This document shows, piece after piece, positions 15,522-18,035 of a DNA stretch of 18,035 nucleotides. Location: positions 1-18,035 of the forward strand of contig DAHVFH010000025.1 of NCBI GenBank assembly GCA_027317105.1. Reading direction: 5' to 3'. The notes below the pieces were generated by a model, which worked only from the letters and a program-made list of their open reading frames with translations, was not told the DNA's origin and searched no databases. The position numbers and the translations under genes are program-made. Numbering within the stretch: the first letter of the stretch is position 1; each line of letters opens with the position of its first letter. Origin of the DNA: Cytophagales bacterium. Its GTDB lineage: Bacteria > Bacteroidota > Bacteroidia > Cytophagales > Cyclobacteriaceae.

Positions 15522-17513
15522 TTACACAGTAATCTCAATCGCTTTCGTTGTATCGTTGCCCAAGATGTCTATCACTTTTATGAGCACGGTATATTTTCCC
15601 TTTTTCTCGTAAGCATAACCTGCTATCAATTCAATTTTTGGATTTTGCTTTGTTCGGTAGCTCTGCCATTCGTTGTGAAATGTATCGTCACGATAGTTCC
15701 AGTCGATTGCCCAATAGTCAATCCACTGGCTCCAATGAGTAATTTTTCCCTGCACATCTTCTGGCACATCATCAGGCGGTATGGTAAAATTTTCGAGCGT
15801 GACGCTTACAGTTAATTTATTGGTTTTGGTCTTTATACCCAGCGAAGCGAGCTCGTAAAATTTTATATCACCTTGATCAACTGCTTTCTTCTCCAATACT
15901 TCGCGTGGAATTTTAATGGGATGAATCTGCACATTATTTTCCGCAGCAAACTGTTTGGCGGTTTCGTTTACATCGAACGCAAAGTCCCAACCCAAAAAAT
16001 CGATATGGTTTTTCTCAACGGACTTTTCTTTCCCTACTAATTTCCAAAACTCTTTGATAGTGGCTTTTATATCATCCACTGTTACGGGTGTTTCTACTCC
16101 ACCAACATGAATCATCTTTCCAGCTTTTGCTCCATGTAACCAAGTGTAGCCATCCAATGACTTAGCGTGGTAGAGCTCTAAAATAAAATGCCGGTATGTT
16201 TTTTCTTGAAGCAACCGATCTTCCGGATTTTCAAATTCCGCGTTCATCCATTGCTGACGCTCATACTTTCCGAGATTTTGTACTATGAAAGGCCTTACGT
16301 TGTTGATTCCTAAAAATCTCTTTCTTGCAGTATGAATTGCAAATCTTCCAAGGTCACAGGTTATCCATCTTCTGTTTAGTCTTTCTGCAACGGCAGCTGT
16401 TGTTCCGCTTCCGCAAAAACAATCAAGAATTAAGTCACCTTCGCTACTGCTTGTATTTATTATTCTTTCAATAAGTTTTTCAGGCTTTTGCGTTTTGTAT
16501 TCGACCCTCTCTTTAGATTGGGGTTGAACAGGGGAAATATCGTCCCATAAATTTTGAACCTCGAATCCCTGCCAGTCATCAAGAAACATTTTTCTTCTTA
16601 TTCTTCCACTCTTATCCTTTGGAAATATGAGTTTCCCTTCTTCATCCCATTTCTTCATAAGTTCAACACTAACTGCCCAACCGTTTTTAGGTGGTTGGTA
16701 GCCTTTGTAGACGTAAGTTAGATTTGGTCTTGGGTTGGGACTTCCTAAATCTCCGCTCCAATATCTTCTACCTATCTCATCTATTAGATTAAACTTTTCA
16801 TCTATTTCCTTCTCCGAAACACCTTCCTTTCTGAATTGTCGTTCGTATTTATAGTTGTCTGCTTTACAATAGAAGAAGATGCTTTCAGTTTGGATACCAA
16901 AACCGTTTTTTGAATTAGCGGTTCCTGTTTTTCTTTTCCAAACAATTTCATTCCTAAAATTTTCATAACCGAAAACTTCATCCAAAATGGTTTTAGCGTA
17001 ATGAGACACATGCCAATCTAAATGCACATAAATACTTCCATCTTCGGCAAGAAGTTCTTTTAATAATAATGCGGTTTCGTAAAACCATTGCATATAACTA
17101 TCAAGCCCTTTACCCCATGTGTCGCGGTAAGCTTTCTGCTCAATAATACTGGGTTGTTTTATGAACTCTGTTGTTTCGTCTTCATCAGAATCAGGATGGT
17201 CGGCAATGGTTGCTGTAAAAGAAAAATCAGAACCTACATTAAAAGGTGGGTCTATGTAAATCAGGTTTACTTTTCCGGCAAACTCGGGCAGTAAACTTGG
17301 GAGAACATATTTCTTATCTCCCCAAATAAGTCGGTTACGCCACTCTTTATTATTAAAGTCTGCGGTAGGTTCGGCTGCAAAGAAGTCAAGCGTTTTTTGT
17401 CGTTGTTGAGCGCTTTCGTTAACGGTCTCAATCGTCTGAAAGGGAAGGGCAATGCGTACGGGTGTAACTTTCTTTCCGTCTTTGTATTTGCCTTCCCAGA
17501 TAAGTTCGGTCAT
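15522..17513 (-). CDS. mod: Type III DNA methyltransferase Mod
   Basis: This 663-residue protein is the modification and specificity subunit of a Type III system, a beta-class amino-methyltransferase that most likely makes N6-methyladenine. Catalytic motif IV is D88-P-P-F91 (YIDPPFNVG) and precedes the AdoMet-binding motif I at 364-372 (DCFCGSGTT); this order defines the class. The region about 185-340 between them should be the target recognition domain. TQKPEKLIERII (341-352) is the usual motif before motif I. A long C-terminal part (about 405-663), ending in a beta-rich segment, probably contacts Res. No simple sequence repeat suggests phase variation. A TATATTTG box lies upstream. The partner res is 1.1 kb downstream, beyond the transposase. 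Confidence 0.92.
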   Translation of the reverse strand: MTELIWEGKYKDGKKVTPVRIALPFQTIETVNESAQQRQKTLDFFAAEPTADFNNKEWRNRLIWGDKKYVLPSLLPEFAGKVNLIYIDPPFNVGSDFSFTATIADHPDSDEDETTEFIKQPSIIEQKAYRDTWGKGLDSYMQWFYETALLLKELLAEDGSIYVHLDWHVSHYAKTILDEVFGYENFRNEIVWKRKTGTANSKNGFGIQTESIFFYCKADNYKYERQFRKEGVSEKEIDEKFNLIDEIGRRYWSGDLGSPNPRPNLTYVYKGYQPPKNGWAVSVELMKKWDEEGKLIFPKDKSGRIRRKMFLDDWQGFEVQNLWDDISPVQPQSKERVEYKTQKPEKLIERIINTSSSEGDLILDCFCGSGTTAAVAERLNRRWITCDLGRFAIHTARKRFLGINNVRPFIVQNLGKYERQQWMNAEFENPEDRLLQEKTYRHFILELYHAKSLDGYTWLHGAKAGKMIHVGGVETPVTVDDIKATIKEFWKLVGKEKSVEKNHIDFLGWDFAFDVNETAKQFAAENNVQIHPIKIPREVLEKKAVDQGDIKFYELASLGIKTKTNKLTVSVTLENFTIPPDDVPEDVQGKITHWSQWIDYWAIDWNYRDDTFHNEWQSYRTKQNPKIELIAGYAYEKKGKYTVLIKVIDILGNDTTKAIEITV

Positions 17514-17930
17514 GGTTAAAACGAGTAGATGAGGTTAATTTCAAATATAGGGCTAAATCTTTAATGGTTTATCCTTTGTGGGTGGGGATTTGGCTCTTGC
17601 ATGTTCGAAATGAGTGGGGCAAATTTTGGAGGAGAATCCTTTTAAAAACACGAGTGTCGGCTGTATTAATTTTTAAGCTGTCCAATGTTTATTTTTTCAA
17701 AGTCCAAGTTGCCACCGAGCCGTTAACTTGTCCATGAGGAAAATCTTTGTTAGTAGTTCGTCAGCCGTTTTGTTTGAAAACCAATTTGTCCCGACCCTAT
17801 GGCTGACAACGCCCTGTGTTTATTGCATGCTGGGATTTTGAAAAGCGTTCTTGTCCCCGGCACAGAACGAATTTAAGAAAAGAAAACTTTGAATCAATCG
17901 CTCACCCCAGCATGTAATAGGACACAATGT
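17514..17930. other. Gene-free region upstream of mod
   Basis: No credible open frame is seen. It contains an inverted repeat, catctggg-type 9-mers (catgctggg at 17826-17834 and cccagcatg at 17906-17914), enclosing a smaller stem cgttct/agaacg (17846-17851 with 17864-17869). The rest, about 17560-17820, shows nothing recognisable. Confidence 0.4.
17542..17549 (-). promoter_or_regulatory. Possible -7 box for mod
   Basis: The minus strand reads TATATTTG here, which fits the Bacteroidota TAnnTTTG -7 consensus and would place transcription start about 20 bases before the mod ATG. No TTTG-like -33 element lies at the expected spacing, so the call is weak. Confidence 0.3.
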
Positions 17931-18035
17931 GTGCGCCCAGCATGAGCGCAAAGGTATCGAAGATACCGAATATTCCAGAGAGTGTAAGTCTCTCACAGGC
18001 GAGTTGGTGAAGCCTGTTAGCAAGTCGCAAGGTGG
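17931..18035 (+). ncRNA. Group II intron, 5' end (truncated by window)
   Basis: The sequence starting GTGCGCCCAGC fits the GUGYG 5' end of bacterial group II introns and is followed by a ladder of short stems as in domain I: gcgc/gcgc (17933-17936 with 17946-17949), ggtatc/gatacc with a gaa loop (17953-17967), gagag/ctctc (17978-17982 with 17990-17994) and caggc/gcctg (17996-18000 with 18012-18016). The tail AGCAAGTCGCAAGGTGG also matches my recollection of this intron class. Domains II-VI and any reverse transcriptase gene would lie beyond the window. If real, this is a self-splicing ribozyme and retroelement inserted next to the restriction locus. Confidence 0.7.

Noticed and set aside
15522..17513. 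Phase-variable simple repeats in mod
   Set aside because: No homopolymer or short tandem repeat long enough to slip was seen in the coding sequence.
17826..17914. Integron attC site upstream of the group II intron
   Set aside because: The arms lack the RYYYAAC and GTTRRRY core sites and no integrase or cassette gene is seen.

Overview
The window looks like a chromosomal segment of a Bacteroidota bacterium, probably Cytophagales-like. The evidence is a giant beta-propeller/Y_Y_Y sensor kinase, short lipoproteins with bare lipoboxes, no obvious Shine-Dalgarno sites, a TAnnTTTG-type promoter box, and small GC hairpins with three-base loops. This assignment is inference from gene style; no rRNA or other marker gene is present.

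Layout. (1) 1-404: gene-poor left edge with nested palindromes, including an orphan leftward terminator. (2) 405-5858, plus strand: a signalling operon made of a periplasmic-propeller histidine kinase, a stand-alone receiver, and a receiver fused to a class III nucleotide cyclase. The last two genes overlap by one base (TGATG). Together they suggest a phosphorelay that ends in cAMP synthesis. (3) 5851-8624, minus strand: a tight three-gene operon of a fumarylacetoacetase-fold sugar-acid dehydratase-like enzyme and two lipoproteins (DUF6786-like and CBM9-like). It converges on the cyclase gene with an 8-base overlap. (4) 9032-10872, minus strand: a DUF4386-like membrane protein and a membrane-anchored SxxK serine hydrolase. 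(5) 11243-17513, minus strand: a Type III restriction-modification locus, mod (15522-17513) then res (11840-14413). About 1.1 kb lies between them and holds an IS200-like REP-associated tyrosine transposase (RAYT) surrounded by hairpin repeats. Downstream of res lies a broken chimeric remnant: a 38-residue leader running into the C-terminal part of a Type I HsdR subunit. (6) 17514-18035: a gene-free stretch ending in what looks like the 5' end of a group II intron on the plus strand, cut by the window edge.

The most notable structure is around the RAYT. A ~90-bp unit of three hairpins in fixed order (AATCCC-loop-GGGATT; a GC-rich stem; a CCCC/GGGG-type stem) occurs four times: two direct copies between RAYT and res, one inverted copy directly upstream of RAYT, and one more direct copy next to mod. 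Stem sequences differ between copies while pairing is kept, so the fold rather than the sequence seems to be conserved. This is a REPtron-like element embedded in a restriction operon, with one hairpin ending 13 bases before the res start codon.
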